Shown one piece after another: positions 9,017 to 17,947 of a stretch of 64,000 nt of DNA. This stretch comes from Brachybacterium kimchii (lineage in GTDB: Bacteria > Actinomycetota > Actinomycetes > Actinomycetales > Dermabacteraceae). The stretch is taken from assembly GCF_023373525.1 (NCBI RefSeq), contig NZ_CP097218.1:1798001-1862000 (forward strand). Reading direction: 5' to 3'. Made by a program: the position numbers and the translations under genes. Every line of letters begins with the position of its first letter. The first letter of the stretch is position 1. The notes below the pieces were generated by a model. That model was not told the DNA's origin, did no database searches, and saw only the letters and a list, made by a program, of their open reading frames with translations.

Positions 9017-10294
9017 TCAGCGCCTGCCCACCCTCTGCCCGGTGATGCTCACGTGACCGAGGGCGTCGAGCCTCCCCAGGGCCGCCATCACCTCGCTCTC
9101 GCGACGGCCGACCTCGCTCGCGAGCCTGTCGATCGTGATCCGCGAGCGCGGCGGCACGGCGTCCAGCACGCGCCGGTCGGCGGGGTCGAGGAAGTCCAGC
9201 TCGTCCTGCTGGGCGAACGAGGAGTCGCCGGCCGGGGCGGACCCCGGCAGCAGCTCGCGGATCTCCTGCGCCTCGGTGACCAGGACGGCCTGTGCGTCGC
9301 GCACGAGCCGATGGCAGCCCGCGGAGGCGGCCGAGGTGATCGGCCCGGGCACCGCGGCGACGGTGCGCGGCGGCTCGAGCGTCCCGGCATGCCGCGCGGT
9401 GGACAGCGCGCCGGAGCGCCAGGCCGCCTCGACGACCACCACGACGCGCGCGAGCGCCGCGATCACCCGGTTGCGGGCGAGGAACCTCCATCGCGTGGGC
9501 GCTGTCCCGGGCGGGGCCTCGCTGAGAAGCACGTGGCGCTCGCGGATCGCGCGCAGCAGCTGGTCGTTCCCCCGCGGGTACAGCCGGTCGAGGCCCCCGG
9601 CGAGGACGGCGATCGTGGGCCCGCCGGCGGCGAGCGCACCGCGGTGCGCCGCGGCGTCGATGCCGTAGGCCCCGCCCGAGAGCACCGTCGACCCCTCCGC
9701 GGCGAGCTGTGCGGCCATCGACGAGGCGCAGTCCTCCCCGTACGGGGTCGAGGCGCGCGAGCCGACCATCGCGATCGCCCGGTCGTCGGCGAGCCGCCCC
9801 GGATCCCCGGGGCCGTGAGCCCACAGGCAGAACGGGGCGGCGGGCCCGAGATCCTCGAGGCCCGTGGGCCATTGGTCGTCCCCGGGCACGATCACGCGCA
9901 TGCCCAGGCCGACGGCCCGATCCAGGGCGGCCTGCGCATCGATCCTCCCGTCGCGCTCCCTCCAGCGCGAGAGCGCGGCCGCGGCGGCTGCGCGGCGATC
10001 GGTGCGCTGGGCACGGGGCGCGCTGGGGTCGTGGACCGGCAGGACCCGCAGGGCGTGCTCGACCGCGTCGAGATCCCCGCGCGCGAGGATCTCGAGCCCC
10101 TCGCGCACGCCGTGGACCGTGCAGGTCGAGTGCGCGGCGTCGTCGGAGGGCTCCGCGAGCAGCGACCAGGTGATGCGGGCCGTGCGATCCGCCTGCGACG
10201 ACGCGTCCGCCGCGCCTGCGCCGTCCGATGCGAGGCGTGCGCCCGGCTGCTCGCGCCCTTCGCGCGCGGAGTCCCGCGGGCTCATGGAGGTCAT
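9017..10294 (-). CDS. dprA: DNA processing protein DprA
   Basis: 425 residues. Binds incoming single-stranded DNA and loads RecA during transformation. Rossmann-like DprA core with MVGSRASTPYG, SGGAYGIDAAAH and AVLAGGLDRLYP, and a C-terminal winged-helix (about the last 65 residues, DRLASEVGRRESEVMAAL). The N-terminal ~130 residues are variable. ATG start shares its A with the comM stop (TGATG), so the two are coupled. Together with comM and yraN it forms the conserved competence-related cluster. Confidence 0.93.
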   Translation of the reverse strand: MTSMSPRDSAREGREQPGARLASDGAGAADASSQADRTARITWSLLAEPSDDAAHSTCTVHGVREGLEILARGDLDAVEHALRVLPVHDPSAPRAQRTDRRAAAAAALSRWRERDGRIDAQAALDRAVGLGMRVIVPGDDQWPTGLEDLGPAAPFCLWAHGPGDPGRLADDRAIAMVGSRASTPYGEDCASSMAAQLAAEGSTVLSGGAYGIDAAAHRGALAAGGPTIAVLAGGLDRLYPRGNDQLLRAIRERHVLLSEAPPGTAPTRWRFLARNRVIAALARVVVVVEAAWRSGALSTARHAGTLEPPRTVAAVPGPITSAASAGCHRLVRDAQAVLVTEAQEIRELLPGSAPAGDSSFAQQDELDFLDPADRRVLDAVPPRSRITIDRLASEVGRRESEVMAALGRLDALGHVSITGQRVGRR

Positions 10295-11859
10295 CACAGG
10301 TCCTTCCCGCGCAGGGTGAGTGCGAGGCCCACGTGGTCGGTGTCGGGACGCGCGCTGCCCTCGAGGTCGGCGAGGGTCCAGGCGACGCGCAGCACGCGGT
10401 CGTGGCCGCGCAGGGTCAGGCGGCCGTGGGAGAGGGCGCGTTGGAGCATGGCCGCGGCGCGGTCCTCGGCGCTGTAGGCGCGTCGCAGCTCGGGCCCAGG
10501 GATCTGGGAGTTCAGGTGCCAGGGCTCGTCGGCGAAGCGCGCCGCCTGGCTCTGGCGAGCGCGGGCGACGCGCCGGGCGATCTCCGCGCTGGACTCGGAG
10601 GCGCCGGCGTCCCGTCGCATCGGGTCGACCGGCCCCACGTCCACGCGCATGTCGATCCGGTCCAGCACCGGACCGGAGATCTTCCGGAGATAGCTGCGGC
10701 GCTGCATGGGGGTGCACGTGCAGCGGGTGCCCTTCCCCCACGACAGCCCGCAGGGGCAGGGGTTGGCGGCGAGCACGAGCTGGAAGCGCGCGGGGTAGCG
10801 GGTGACGCTCAGCGCGCGGTGCAGGGTGATGTCGCCCGTCTCGAGGGGCTCGCGCAGCGCCTCGAGCACGCGGGAGTTGAACTCGGGCGCCTCGTCGAGG
10901 AAGAGCACGCCGGCGTGGGCGCGGGAGACCGCGCCGGGGCGGGCGATGCCGCTGCCGCCGCCGATCACGCTCGGCGCGCTCGCGGTGTGGTGCGGGCTCT
11001 CGAAGGGCGCGGTGCGGATCAGGCCGCCTCCGGCGTCGAAGGTGCGGTCCAGGGAGCGGATCGCGCTGAGGGCGATAGCGTCCTCGTCCTCGAGGGCGGG
11101 CAGGATCCCGGAGATCCGGGAGGCGATCATCGTCTTCCCCGTGCCCGGAGGCCCCTGCAGCATCAGGTGGTGCCCTCCGGCGGCGGCGACCTCGGCGGCA
11201 CGGCGCGCCTGGGCCTGACCGATGACGTCGGCGAAGTCGAGCCCGGGGCGGCGCGCGCCGGCGTCCGCCTCGGGCGCGGGCGGTCTGCGCGGCGTGAGGA
11301 CCTTCTGGGCGGGACGGTTCAGGGGCGCCCGGCACCCGTGATGGCGCATGACCTGCCCCAGGTCCGCGGCGGAGAACACCTCGATGCCCTCCACGAGCCG
11401 CGCCTCGCGCGCGTTCCCCTCGGGGACCACGGCGCGGCGCACGCCCGCCGCCCGCGCGGCGATCAGCGCGGGCAGCACGCCGGGGACCGGGCGCAGCGTC
11501 GCGTCCAGACCGAGCTCGCCGAGGTGGACGACGTCCGCCACGGCCTCCGGGCTCAGCGTGCCCTGGGCGGCGAGGATCGCGACGGCGATGCCGAGGTCGA
11601 ACCCCGAGCCCACCTTGTGGATGAAGGCGGGGCTCAGGTTCACGGTGATCCGGCGCTGGGCGAGCGGGGTGCCGATGGCCCCCGCCGCCGCGCGCACGCG
11701 CTCACGGGCCTGCAGGGTGGTCGAGTCCGGGAGCCCGACCAGGGAGAACGCGGGCAGCCCCTGGGCGACGTCGGCCTCGACCTCCACGAGTGTCCCGGTG
11801 ACGCCGCGCAGCCCGACGGCGCCCGTCCTCGCGCCCCGGCATGTCGTCCCGGCGCTCAT
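10294..11859 (-). CDS. comM: YifB/ComM-type AAA+ ATPase
   Basis: 521 residues. Mg-chelatase-like AAA+ protein; in competent bacteria ComM is a branch-migrating helicase that promotes integration of foreign DNA. N-terminal Lon-protease-like ChlI fold (VGLPDSTTLQARERVRAA), central ATPase with Walker A GPPGTGKT and Walker B LFLDEAPEF, and C-terminal Mg_chelatase_C region. Its ATG overlaps the yraN stop by four bases. Confidence 0.93.
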   Translation of the reverse strand: MSAGTTCRGARTGAVGLRGVTGTLVEVEADVAQGLPAFSLVGLPDSTTLQARERVRAAAGAIGTPLAQRRITVNLSPAFIHKVGSGFDLGIAVAILAAQGTLSPEAVADVVHLGELGLDATLRPVPGVLPALIAARAAGVRRAVVPEGNAREARLVEGIEVFSAADLGQVMRHHGCRAPLNRPAQKVLTPRRPPAPEADAGARRPGLDFADVIGQAQARRAAEVAAAGGHHLMLQGPPGTGKTMIASRISGILPALEDEDAIALSAIRSLDRTFDAGGGLIRTAPFESPHHTASAPSVIGGGSGIARPGAVSRAHAGVLFLDEAPEFNSRVLEALREPLETGDITLHRALSVTRYPARFQLVLAANPCPCGLSWGKGTRCTCTPMQRRSYLRKISGPVLDRIDMRVDVGPVDPMRRDAGASESSAEIARRVARARQSQAARFADEPWHLNSQIPGPELRRAYSAEDRAAAMLQRALSHGRLTLRGHDRVLRVAWTLADLEGSARPDTDHVGLALTLRGKDL

Positions 11860-12263
11860 GACACGGACCGCAGGTGCTCGATCTCGCAGCCTCCCGCACC
11901 CAGCACGTGCACGGCGACCACGTCGATCCGCACCTCGTGGTGCCGCGGGGCGTGCTCCATGAGGTACGCGCCGGCGAGCGCGCGCAGGCGTCGCACCTTG
12001 AGCGGGGTGACGGCGGCCTGCGGGACGCCCGTCACCAGGGTGCGGCGCGTCTTGACCTCGACGAACACGAGGGTGGTGCCCTCGAGGGCGACGATGTCGA
12101 TCTCACCGGCGCGGAAGCGGGCGTTGCGCTCCACGATCTGCCAGCCGGCCTCGGCGAGGTGGTCGGCGACGACCTGCTCGCCGATCCTCCCGAGCTCGAG
12201 GGCGCTGAGCCTGGCCAGAGGGACGGCGGCGGGGAACGGGATGGGGGCGGGTCGACGTGTCAT
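11856..12263 (-). CDS. yraN: UPF0102 protein YraN
   Basis: 135 residues. Restriction-endonuclease-like fold family often found beside comM/dprA or rnhB; function not established. Conserved LGRIGEQVVADHL, GEIDIVA and VFVEVKTR (the E...D...ExK nuclease-like pattern) are intact. ATG 12263 is chosen over a GTG 24 bases upstream: there is no Shine-Dalgarno for the latter, and a -10-like hexamer ends 6 bases before the ATG, suggesting a leaderless message. Confidence 0.9.
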   Translation of the reverse strand: MTRRPAPIPFPAAVPLARLSALELGRIGEQVVADHLAEAGWQIVERNARFRAGEIDIVALEGTTLVFVEVKTRRTLVTGVPQAAVTPLKVRRLRALAGAYLMEHAPRHHEVRIDVVAVHVLGAGGCEIEHLRSVS

Positions 12264-12269
12264 GCCCTC

Positions 12270-12322
12270 ACCCTGGCGCTCGCGCACGCCCCGCGCGCGG
12301 CCGGGGCCGCCGTTGTGGATGA
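12270..12322 (-). promoter_or_regulatory. TCCAC-43-NAGNNT promoter of yraN-comM-dprA
   Basis: On the minus strand TCATCCACA (12322-12314) is followed, 43 bases from its first CC base, by CAGGGT (12275-12270), itself 6 bases before the yraN ATG. The same spacing is found at 33589/33632 and 42222/42265. The TCCAC box is one base off the DnaA box TTATCCACA. Confidence 0.5.
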
Positions 12323-12371
12323 CGGGGCACTGGGGAGGAACGGAGGGCGGGCCGTGCCTCGGCCCCCGGGA

Positions 12372-12674
12372 TCAGGGAAGCGCGATGTCGGGCTTCGCGA
12401 GCTCCTCGATGTTGACGTCCTTGAAGGTCACCACGCGCACGGAGCGGACGAAGCGGCTCGAGCGGTAGATGTCCCAGACCCAGACGTCGGCCAGGGTGAG
12501 CTCGTAGAAGACCTCGCCGCCGGCGGTGCGGACCTGCATGTCGACCTGGTTGCACAGGTAGAAGCGGCGCTCGGTCTCGACGACGTAGGTGAACAGCCCC
12601 ACCACGTCGCGGTACTCCCGGATGAGCTGCAGCTCCATGTCGGACTCGTAGCTCTCGAGGTCCTGCGTGCTCAC
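12372..12674 (-). CDS. DUF2469 family protein
   Basis: 100 residues; conserved actinobacterial protein of unknown function, nearly always next to rnhB and yraN. Starts at a GTG with the strong site AAGGAGG upstream. The sequence is acidic and aromatic-rich, ending in VVTFKDVNIEELAKPDIALP, without membrane segments. Its start overlaps the rnhB stop by four bases. Confidence 0.9.
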   Translation of the reverse strand: MSTQDLESYESDMELQLIREYRDVVGLFTYVVETERRFYLCNQVDMQVRTAGGEVFYELTLADVWVWDIYRSSRFVRSVRVVTFKDVNIEELAKPDIALP

Positions 12675-13546
12675 GGCTGCGCCTCCTTCGGGATCCGGGG
12701 ACGGGGCTGCTCGCCCGCGTCCGACCACAGTACGCCAGGGACGCCCGGCGTCTCCTGGACGTTCGCGCCCCCGCTCACGGGGAGCCCCAGGTTCCAGGAC
12801 CTGCGGTGCTGGGCGTGGGCTCCGCGGGTGCGCAGCGCCTCGCGGTGCGCCGCCGATCCGTACCCTTTGTTGCCCGCCCACCCGTAGTGGGGCGCGAGGG
12901 CGTCGAGCTCGACCATGTGCGCGTCGCGCGCGACCTTCGCGAGCACGCTCGCCGCGGCGACGCTCATGCAGTCGCGGTCCGCCTTCACGCGCAGCTGCAC
13001 GGAGGGAACGGTCCGCCCCTCGGTCCGCTCGCCCGCCGCGTCGGGGGCCCGTTCGGCGAGAGCCGGGGTGATGACGTCGGCGTCTCCGTCCATGAGCACG
13101 ATGTCCGCGGCGACGCCGAGCCCGGTGATCGCGCGGCCCGCGGCGAGGGTCAGCGCGGCCAGGATGCCGCGGGCGTCGATCTCCTCGGGGCTCGCCCACC
13201 CCAGCGCGTGCGCGTGCGCGACCTCCCGGAGGGGGCCGACGAGGGCTTCGCGCCGTCGGGCGGTGAGGGCCTTGGAGTCGCGGACGCCCTCGGGCAGCGC
13301 GCGCTCCGGACCGTCGGATCCGATGAGGACGGCGAAGGCGCCGACGACCACCGGGCCCGCGAGCGCACCCCGGCCCACCTCGTCGACGCCCGCGACGACG
13401 ACGGGGCGCGCGGGGTCGGCGGAATCGGCGCCGCGCGACGCGTCGGGCGCGGCGTCGGCGTGCGCGAGAGCGAGGGCGATCTCGGTGTCCCAGGTCGGTG
13501 CCACTGCGCGGCGCCGACCCGCGGGCGAGGACGCGAGCGTGGTCAC
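12671..13546 (-). CDS. rnhB: ribonuclease HII
   Basis: 291 residues. Removes RNA from RNA/DNA hybrids. Active-site motif GVDEVGRGALAGPVVV near residue 50, DSKALTARRRE, MDGDAD, and the late SVAAASVLAKVARDAHM segment are intact. About 45 N-terminal residues and ~35 C-terminal residues exceed the usual ~220-residue core. GTG start, 8 bases after lepB. Confidence 0.93.
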   Translation of the reverse strand: MTTLASSPAGRRRAVAPTWDTEIALALAHADAAPDASRGADSADPARPVVVAGVDEVGRGALAGPVVVGAFAVLIGSDGPERALPEGVRDSKALTARRREALVGPLREVAHAHALGWASPEEIDARGILAALTLAAGRAITGLGVAADIVLMDGDADVITPALAERAPDAAGERTEGRTVPSVQLRVKADRDCMSVAAASVLAKVARDAHMVELDALAPHYGWAGNKGYGSAAHREALRTRGAHAQHRRSWNLGLPVSGGANVQETPGVPGVLWSDAGEQPRPRIPKEAQP

Positions 13547-13554
13547 GGGCGCCC

Positions 13555-14364
13555 TCAGGAGGGGTCGGGGACGGAGGCGAAGGCGTCGCGCCCGTCGCCC
13601 AGTCCGGTCCAGCGGCTGACGGGCCAGAAGATCGCGACCGCGCGCCCGGTGACGTCGTCCTCGTCGACGTAGGGCTCCTCGCCCTGCGAGTAGTGGTACG
13701 AGGAGTCCGCGGAGTCGAAGCGGTTGTCGCCCATGACCCAGAGCTTGTCCTTCGGGACCGTGACGTCGAAGGAGGTCTGGCAGGCGGGGGTCTGGGGGTT
13801 GATGTAGGGCTCGTCGAGGGTCTCGCCGTTCACCGTGAGGTCCCCGCCCTCGACGCACTCCACGTGATCACCGGGCAGGCCGATCAGGCGCTTGACCAGG
13901 TGGTTCTGGGAGGGATCGGGGGCCAGGCCCACCCAGCTGAGCACCGTCAGCAGGCGATAGCGGGAGGACTGGTCCGCCCCCGTCTCGCTCTCCATCCAGT
14001 TCTGGGTGTCCTCGAAGACGACGACGTCGCCGCGATGGAGGTCGAAGACCCCGGGGCTCAGCTTCGAGACCAGGATCTTGTCGTTCTGGACCAGCGTCGG
14101 GTTCATCGAGTCCGAGGGGATGAAGAACGGCTGGATGAGGAAGGTCTTGACGAGCACGGCGATGATCAGGGCGACCAGCATGGTCACCGCGTAGTCGAGC
14201 CAGCTCCCGCGGTACCCGCGGCGCCGTGCGGCGCGCGCGCCGCCGCTCCCGCCGGGGCGAGGGCGCTCCCCCGTGCCGCCGGCGCTCGCGCCCTCCGACG
14301 ACTGGTCGCGGACGGTCGCGTCCTCGGGATCGTGGTCCCCGGGGGTCGGCGCCTTCTCGTTCAT
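13555..14364 (-). CDS. lepB: type I signal peptidase (first copy)
   Basis: 269 residues. Cleaves Sec/Tat signal peptides outside the membrane. Long hydrophilic Gly/Arg-rich N-terminus, one membrane helix (about residues 56-78), then S26 motifs: catalytic Ser in IPSDSMNPTL, catalytic Lys in HLVKRLIGLPGD, and MGDNRFDSADS. ATG at 14364 preferred over an upstream in-frame ATG that would overlap the preceding gene. TAGGAT lies 7 bases before the ATG, so an internal leaderless promoter is likely. Confidence 0.94.
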   Translation of the reverse strand: MNEKAPTPGDHDPEDATVRDQSSEGASAGGTGERPRPGGSGGARAARRRGYRGSWLDYAVTMLVALIIAVLVKTFLIQPFFIPSDSMNPTLVQNDKILVSKLSPGVFDLHRGDVVVFEDTQNWMESETGADQSSRYRLLTVLSWVGLAPDPSQNHLVKRLIGLPGDHVECVEGGDLTVNGETLDEPYINPQTPACQTSFDVTVPKDKLWVMGDNRFDSADSSYHYSQGEEPYVDEDDVTGRAVAIFWPVSRWTGLGDGRDAFASVPDPS

Positions 14365-14371
14365 CGCGCTG

Positions 14372-14377
14372 ATCCTA
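14372..14377 (-). promoter_or_regulatory. leaderless -10 of lepB
   Basis: TAGGAT on the minus strand, 7 bases before the lepB ATG. It overlaps the last codon of the upstream signal-peptidase gene. Confidence 0.4.
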
Positions 14378-14950
14378 TCGGTCGAGTCGGCCGGCTCTTC
14401 CCAGGGGCCAGACAATGCGACTGGCCTCACCGATCACGCGATCGGTCGGGATCATGCCCCCGCCGGGCGACCCGAGCAGGAAGCGGGAATCCGTGGAGTC
14501 CGCCCGGTTGTCGCCCAGGACGAACATGCGCCCCTCGGGGACCTCGAGGTCGAAGCGGACCGTGCTCGTGTCGGTGCCGGGTGCGAGGTAGGGCTCCTCG
14601 AGTCTCTCGCCGTTCAGCACGAGGTGTCCGCCGTCGTCGCAGCAGCGGATGCTGTCACCGCCCACGGCCACCACGCGCTTGACCCAGTAGCGCGAGATCG
14701 CGCCGTCCTTCGGGAAGTAGCCCGAGCCGTCGAAGACGACGAGCTCGCCGCGATGCACCGCGGCGGAGCCGGTGCGGTCGGCGAGGATCACGTCGCCCGA
14801 GCGCAGCGTCGGCTCCATGGAGCCGCTGGGCACGCGGAAGGGCGCGGCGACGAACTGGCGCACGCCGAACGCGACGACCAGCAGCAGGACCACGCACGCG
14901 GCGGCGGCCACCAGGAGTGGCCGCCGCCGCGTCGACGAGGTGCCGGGCAC
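14375..14950 (-). CDS. type I signal peptidase (second, short copy)
   Basis: 191 residues, GTG start immediately after rplS. Same S26 family as its neighbour, with a short N-terminus, one membrane helix (about 12-31), Ser nucleophile in VPSGSMEPTL, Lys in YWVKRVVAVGGD and VLGDNRADSTDS. Tandem signal-peptidase paralogues between rplS and rnhB are known in actinobacteria; division of labour is unknown. Confidence 0.93.
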   Translation of the reverse strand: MPGTSSTRRRPLLVAAAACVVLLLVVAFGVRQFVAAPFRVPSGSMEPTLRSGDVILADRTGSAAVHRGELVVFDGSGYFPKDGAISRYWVKRVVAVGGDSIRCCDDGGHLVLNGERLEEPYLAPGTDTSTVRFDLEVPEGRMFVLGDNRADSTDSRFLLGSPGGGMIPTDRVIGEASRIVWPLGRAGRLDR

Positions 14951-14952
14951 GC

Positions 14953-15303
14953 TCAGGAGTGGTCGCGCTTCTCCTTGATGCGGGCCTTCTTGCCCGTGAG
15001 GTTGCGCAGGTAGTACAGCTTCGCGCGGCGGACGTCACCGCGGGTGACGACCTCGATCTTGTCGATCGTAGGGGCGTGGACGGGGAACACGCGCTCCACG
15101 CCGACGCCGAAGGACACCTTGCGCACGCGGAAGGTCTCGCGGATGCCGTCGCCCTGACGGGCGATGACGTAGCCCTGGAAGACCTGCACGCGGGAGCGGT
15201 TGCCCTCGACGACCTTCACGTGGACCTTGACGTTGTCGCCGGCGCGGAAATCGGGGATGTCGTCCCGCAGCTGCGCCTGATCGATCGCATCGAGCTTCTG
15301 CAT
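14953..15303 (-). CDS. rplS: 50S ribosomal protein L19
   Basis: 116 residues, full length. Conserved [16 protein letters not shown] and [16 protein letters not shown] segments. ATG preceded by AGGAGAG. It heads a run rplS-lepB2-lepB-rnhB-DUF2469. Confidence 0.97.
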   Translation of the reverse strand: MQKLDAIDQAQLRDDIPDFRAGDNVKVHVKVVEGNRSRVQVFQGYVIARQGDGIRETFRVRKVSFGVGVERVFPVHAPTIDKIEVVTRGDVRRAKLYYLRNLTGKKARIKEKRDHS

Positions 15304-15607
15304 CGTTCTCTCCTGCCGTTCGCCCCAGGTCGGACGGGGTTCTCGAAGGGGCCTGAGCCCCTGCATGGTGAACCGTGACGTTCCGGTGCGGCGACGCTCG
15401 CGAGGAGTCGCACCGCTCCGTGGTGCTGGGCCTCTGGCCGCGTTTCCGACGCGACGGACCTGCCCGGCCGCTTCCTGCATCGCTCCCCTGGGGCAGAGCG
15501 GTGCGCGGCGTGCACACAGCGGGTCATTCTGCCAGCAGCGCGAGCGCCCCGGCAATCCTGCCCGGCGCAGATCACGCCGGGACGGCGGGGAGGGCGACGG
15601 GAGGAGG
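15304..15607 (-). other. rplS leader and promoter region
   Basis: 304 bases between trmD (3' end) and rplS. Holds the promoter at 15526-15555 and a predicted leader of about 215 bases; no gene and no strong hairpin was found in it. Confidence 0.5.
15526..15555 (-). promoter_or_regulatory. rplS promoter
   Basis: Minus-strand TTGCCG (15555-15550), 18-base spacer, CAGAAT (15531-15526). This is the best -35/-10 pair seen in the window and fits a housekeeping sigma-A promoter. Confidence 0.55.
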
Positions 15608-16339
15608 TCAGCCCCGAGCGTCCCAGAGGTCGGGACGGCGCTGCTGCGTGCGCTCGGCCGAGCGCACGGCGCGCCAGGCGGCGATCCTCCCGTGATCGCC
15701 GGAGAGCAGGATCTCGGGGGCCTCGCGCACGGCGCCGGACGGGTCCGTCCAGCGCGCCGGCCGCGTGTACAGGGGATATTCGAGCATCCCGTCGGAATGG
15801 GACTCCTCCACCAGCGACGCCGCGTTCCCGACGACGCCGGGGACCAGGCGCACGATCGCCTCGGTGAGGGCGAGCACGGCGACCTCTCCCCCGTTCAGCA
15901 CGTAGTCGCCGAGGGAGACCAGGGCGACCTCGTGCCCCTCGTCGGCCAGGTGCTCGTAGACCCGCTCGTCGATGCCCTCGTAGCGCCCGCACGCGAAGAC
16001 GATCCACTCGCGCGCGGACCACTCCTGGGCGAGGTCCTGTCGGAACACCCGCCCCGCGGGGTTCGGGAAGACGATGAGCGGGCGGGCGTCGGCTCCGAGC
16101 TCGTCGCGGCCCTCGGCGATCACGGCGGCGAAGGCCTCGGCCCATGGCTCGGGCTTCATGACCATGCCGGCGCCCCCGCCCAGCGGCGAGTCGTCGACGG
16201 TGCGGTGGCGGTCGTGGGTCCAGGTCCTCAGGTCGTGGCGGTGCACGGAGATCAGGCCGTCGCGCGCGGCCTTCCCGATGAGGGAGAGGTCGAGGGCCTG
16301 GAGGTACTCGGGGAAGATGGTGATCGCGTCGATGCGCAC
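15608..16339 (-). CDS. trmD: tRNA (guanine-37-N1) methyltransferase
   Basis: 243 residues, full length. SPOUT-class enzyme that makes m1G37. Starts with a GTG ([13 protein letters not shown]); knot motifs [24 protein letters not shown] and [11 protein letters not shown] are intact. Three bases after rimM, the conserved rpsP-KH-rimM-trmD order. Confidence 0.97.
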   Translation of the reverse strand: MRIDAITIFPEYLQALDLSLIGKAARDGLISVHRHDLRTWTHDRHRTVDDSPLGGGAGMVMKPEPWAEAFAAVIAEGRDELGADARPLIVFPNPAGRVFRQDLAQEWSAREWIVFACGRYEGIDERVYEHLADEGHEVALVSLGDYVLNGGEVAVLALTEAIVRLVPGVVGNAASLVEESHSDGMLEYPLYTRPARWTDPSGAVREAPEILLSGDHGRIAAWRAVRSAERTQQRRPDLWDARG

Positions 16340-16342
16340 GAC

Positions 16343-16897
16343 TCAGGCCCCGGTTCCCGGCTCGTCCTCGCCCGACGGCTCGAAGAGGCCCCCGGGCGGG
16401 TCGGCGATCACCGTGCCCGCCTCCACGTCGACCTCGGGCACGAGCTCCTCGACGAAGGGCAGCATGACGCGGCGGCCCTCGGCGGAGCGCACGATGAGCA
16501 GGTCCTGGGCCGGGTAGTGCTCGAGATCGATGACGGTGCCCAGCTCGCGTCCGTCGACATGGCGCACGGCGAGGCCCTTGAGCTCGGAGGGGTACCAGGC
16601 CTCCGGGTCCTCCTCGGCCTCGACCTCGGTGTCCACGGCGAGGGTCAGCTCGACCCCCCGCAGGGACTCGGCGTCGGTGCGGCTCGAGACCTCGGAGAAG
16701 CGCGCGTACCAGCGTCCCTGCTGGATGCGGGTGGCGGCGACGGTGAGGTCCCGCTCGCCGGCGCTCGTCGCGGCGGTGAAGGCGGTGCCCGCGGCGAGGC
16801 GCTCCTCGGGCTGGTCGGTGCGCAGGATCAGCGCGACCTCGCCCTTGAGGCCGTGGGCCCTGCCGATGGTCGCGACGGTGACGTCCAGTGCGTTCAT
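16343..16897 (-). CDS. rimM: 16S rRNA processing protein RimM
   Basis: 184 residues. Assists 30S head assembly through S19. N-terminal RimM domain (TIGRAHGLKGEVAL) and C-terminal PRC-barrel (WYPSELKGLAVRH, LPFVEELVPEVD). ATG chosen at MNALDVTVATIG; the 20 residues read upstream are Pro-rich and unlike the family. A strong hairpin lies just upstream. Confidence 0.94.
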   Translation of the reverse strand: MNALDVTVATIGRAHGLKGEVALILRTDQPEERLAAGTAFTAATSAGERDLTVAATRIQQGRWYARFSEVSSRTDAESLRGVELTLAVDTEVEAEEDPEAWYPSELKGLAVRHVDGRELGTVIDLEHYPAQDLLIVRSAEGRRVMLPFVEELVPEVDVEAGTVIADPPGGLFEPSGEDEPGTGA

Positions 16898-16944
16898 GGG
16901 ATCGCTTTCTGCCGGTGGGAGTGGGGCCGACGGGCCGTGACGCG

Positions 16945-16979
16945 ACGGAGGCGGCACCGGTGACCGGTGCCGCCTCCGT
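16945..16979 (-). terminator. 16-bp hairpin between KH gene and rimM
   Basis: Perfect inverted repeat, arms 16945-16960 and 16964-16979, 3-base loop, no T-run. Lies between the KH-domain gene and rimM inside a conserved operon, so it probably attenuates rather than fully ends transcription. Confidence 0.7.
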
Positions 16980-17002
16980 GTGCGGTGCGAGATGCGCTCT
17001 GC

Positions 17003-17245
17003 TCAGCGCCGGTCGACATCGACGATGTCCACCCGCACGTCGTCCTCGGAGATCGCTCCGGTGACGGTGCGCAGGGCGCGGGCGGTGCGGCCCGAGCGGC
17101 CGATCACGCGCCCCAGGTCCTCGGGGCTGACACGCACCTCGAGGAGCGGGCCGCGCCGGGTGTCCTTCTCGGTGACGCGGACGTCGTCGGGGCTGTCGAC
17201 GATGCCGCGGACCAGGTGGTCGAGAGCCTCAGCGCGCGCGCTCAT
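17003..17245 (-). CDS. khpA: KH-domain RNA-binding protein (KhpA-like)
   Basis: 80 residues. Single KH domain with the RNA-binding GRVIGRSGRTARALRTV loop; the family (YlqC/KhpA) binds small and messenger RNA and is linked to cell division in Gram-positives. Two bases separate it from the rpsP stop. Confidence 0.9.
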   Translation of the reverse strand: MSARAEALDHLVRGIVDSPDDVRVTEKDTRRGPLLEVRVSPEDLGRVIGRSGRTARALRTVTGAISEDDVRVDIVDVDRR

Positions 17246-17246
17246 C

Positions 17247-17747
17247 TCAGGCCTCGTCGGACTTCGCGTCGTCGGCGGCGGCGTCGGCCTCGGCGGTGGT
17301 CTCGCCCTCGGCGGGAGCCTCCTCGGAGCCGGGCTCGACGTCCTGGCCCTCGGGCTGCTCGGCCGCATCCGCGTCCTTGGCCTTCTTCGCGCCTTCGCGG
17401 GACGCGGCGGCGGCCTTGTCGGCCTCGGCGATGAGGTCCTCGGCGGACTGCTTGGACCCGGCGCCCTGCAGGGAGCCGGCGGCGTCGCCCTCACCGGTGA
17501 ACTTCTGCCAGTCGCCGGTGACCTTGAGGATCGCGGCGACCTGCTCGGTGGGCTGCGCGCCCACGCCGAGCCAGTACTGCGCGCGCTCGGACTGGACCTC
17601 GATGAACGAGGGCTGCTCGGTGGGGTGGTACTTGCCGATCTCCTCGATCACGGCGCCGTCGCGCTTCTTGCGCGAGTCGGCCACGACGATGCGGTAGAAC
17701 GGTGCACGGATCTTGCCCATGCGCTTGAGACGGATCTTGACGGCCAC
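17247..17747 (-). CDS. rpsP: 30S ribosomal protein S16
   Basis: 166 residues. The first ~85 residues are canonical S16 ([38 protein letters not shown]). The remaining ~80 residues form an Ala/Glu/Asp-rich acidic tail like that of S2. GTG start with AAGGAG nine bases upstream. Confidence 0.96.
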   Translation of the reverse strand: MAVKIRLKRMGKIRAPFYRIVVADSRKKRDGAVIEEIGKYHPTEQPSFIEVQSERAQYWLGVGAQPTEQVAAILKVTGDWQKFTGEGDAAGSLQGAGSKQSAEDLIAEADKAAAASREGAKKAKDADAAEQPEGQDVEPGSEEAPAEGETTAEADAAADDAKSDEA

Positions 17748-17876
17748 GAGTGTGGACTCCTTCGGCGATGTTCGGGTGAGCCGCGCCGCAGCCTGTGGGG
17801 TCATGCGGGCGCTGACGCGTCTCGGGGTGTCGCGCGAAGACGGGTAGAGGGCCGGTCGGCGCGCATACAGGGGTCG

Positions 17877-17905
17877 ATTATGCCAGGCCCGACGGGAGGT
17901 CGCCA
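17877..17905 (-). promoter_or_regulatory. rpsP promoter
   Basis: Minus-strand TGGCGA (17905-17900), 17-base spacer, CATAAT (17882-17877). Predicted leader of about 120 bases before rpsP. Confidence 0.45.
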
Positions 17906-17947
17906 GGCGAGGGCGTGTGCCCCGAGGCACATGCCGCCTCCCCGGCC

